From Verrucomicrobia bacterium UBA1727 (lineage in GTDB: Bacteria; Verrucomicrobiota; Kiritimatiellia; RFP12; UBA1067): 6,211 nucleotides of DNA. The notes beneath the pieces were generated by a model. The model ran no database searches. It saw nothing but the letters and a program-made list of their open reading frames with translations, and had not been told where the DNA came from. The stretch spans positions 28,151-34,361 of the forward strand of contig DCIL01000107.1 in the NCBI GenBank assembly GCA_002315875.1. Reading direction: 5' to 3'. A program made the translations under genes and the position numbers. Positions 5,759 through 6,211 of this stretch are shown one piece after another (position 1 is the stretch's first letter; each line of letters begins with the position of its first letter).

Positions 5759-6211
5759 TGAACACGGCGGACGGCTTCCAGCTCTTCGGATCGATGACCA
5801 CGAGGTCCGCGACAAAACCCTTCTCAACCTTGCCCAGGCGCTTGCCCCAGCCGTGTTCGATCGCCTGATTCCACGACGTCGTGCGCACGAGTTTCGAAAG
5901 CGGAAGACCGGTGACGTCATGGACGTTCTTGAGTCCCTTTGCCATCCACAGCGTCGAGCCGGCGAGATTGCCGCCCTCGACAAGCCGCGCCTCTCCCTTT
6001 TCGAGCTTGACCTTGAGTCCGCCCATCTCGAAGGCATATCCGTCCTTGCAATGCGAGCACCGGAGCGAATCTGTGATCATCTGCACGTGCGCGAGATCGC
6101 GCTTGGTGAAGATGAGCCGCAGCATGTCGTCACAAAGATGGATGCGGTCGCAGATCACTTCGGTATCGAGATCATCGATGAGGAACCCCGCGCCGACCAT
6201 GCCGATCTCGC
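5736..6211 (-). CDS. nagA: N-acetylglucosamine-6-phosphate deacetylase, C-terminal part (5' end outside window)
   Basis: About 158 C-terminal residues are visible. The reading frame stays open to the right edge, so the ATG at 6200 is internal (preceded in frame by Glu-Ile-Gly). NagA hydrolyses the N-acetyl group of GlcNAc-6-phosphate in the cytoplasm, giving glucosamine-6-phosphate for amino-sugar catabolism or cell-wall recycling. Family marks in order are ICDRIHL, with the substrate-site His; MITDSL, whose Asp is at the catalytic position; GGNLAGSTLWMAKGLKNV; and the closing GKVEKGFVADLVVIDP of amidohydrolases that ends the barrel and returns to the small beta domain. Between MITDSL and NLAGS there is a CSHCKDGY segment with a CxxC pair, perhaps just lineage variation. 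The gene ends at a TGA that abuts the -10 element of the tRNA promoter, and no intrinsic terminator follows. Confidence 0.93.
   Translation of the reverse strand, partial: EIGMVGAGFLIDDLDTEVICDRIHLCDDMLRLIFTKRDLAHVQMITDSLRCSHCKDGYAFEMGGLKVKLEKGEARLVEGGNLAGSTLWMAKGLKNVHDVTGLPLSKLVRTTSWNQAIEHGWGKRLGKVEKGFVADLVVIDPKSWKPSAVFIDGVQRI

Overview
The window is a compact bacterial locus, GC-rich (about 60% by eye), with every supported gene on the minus strand and only about 110 bases not assigned to a gene. Reading in the direction of transcription (high to low coordinates) it holds: the 3' part of an N-acetylglucosamine-6-phosphate deacetylase gene (nagA); a near-consensus sigma70-type promoter; a tRNA-Ser(GCU) gene with an encoded CCA; a 467-residue ketosynthase-like protein; a 1103-residue acyltransferase-like/dehydratase-like/phosphopantetheinyl-transferase fusion; and the 5' part of a Tat-exported enolase-superfamily (mandelate racemase/muconate lactonizing enzyme) gene. 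The Tat-exported enolase-superfamily enzyme, GC content and PUFA/glycolipid-type synthase would suit a member of the Planctomycetes-Verrucomicrobia-Lentisphaerae-Kiritimatiellae group, but this is a weak inference.

The centre of interest is the two-gene polyketide/fatty-acid-synthase-like unit (862-5573). Its layout, KS | KS-AT linker-AT-DH-PPTase, resembles PUFA synthases (Pfa), heterocyst-glycolipid-type synthases (Hgl) and enediyne PKSs, several of which end in DH-PPTase. The chain is cut into two ORFs inside the KS-AT linker, with a 4-base ATGA overlap and a strong ribosome binding site. By eye, each assembly-line domain has lost its catalytic residues: KS Cys to Met and first His to Asp, AT Ser to Ala and His to Asn, DH His to Ser and Asp to Gly. 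The C-terminal PPTase keeps its metal-binding and KEA motifs. No acyl carrier protein or ketoreductase is present. The pair therefore looks like a non-catalytic scaffold, or chain-length-factor-like partner, carrying an active PPTase, and would have to work with an assembly line encoded elsewhere.

The likely transcription unit is also unusual. The only recognisable promoter overlaps the end of nagA and serves the tRNA. I see no terminator after the tRNA. The KS-like gene starts 21 bases after the tRNA CCA with no clear Shine-Dalgarno sequence, and the next junctions are -4 and +19 bases. The simplest reading is a tRNA-Ser-led operon, tRNA > KS-like > AT/DH/PPTase > Tat-exported enolase-superfamily enzyme. 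No mobile elements, CRISPR arrays or long repeats were found.
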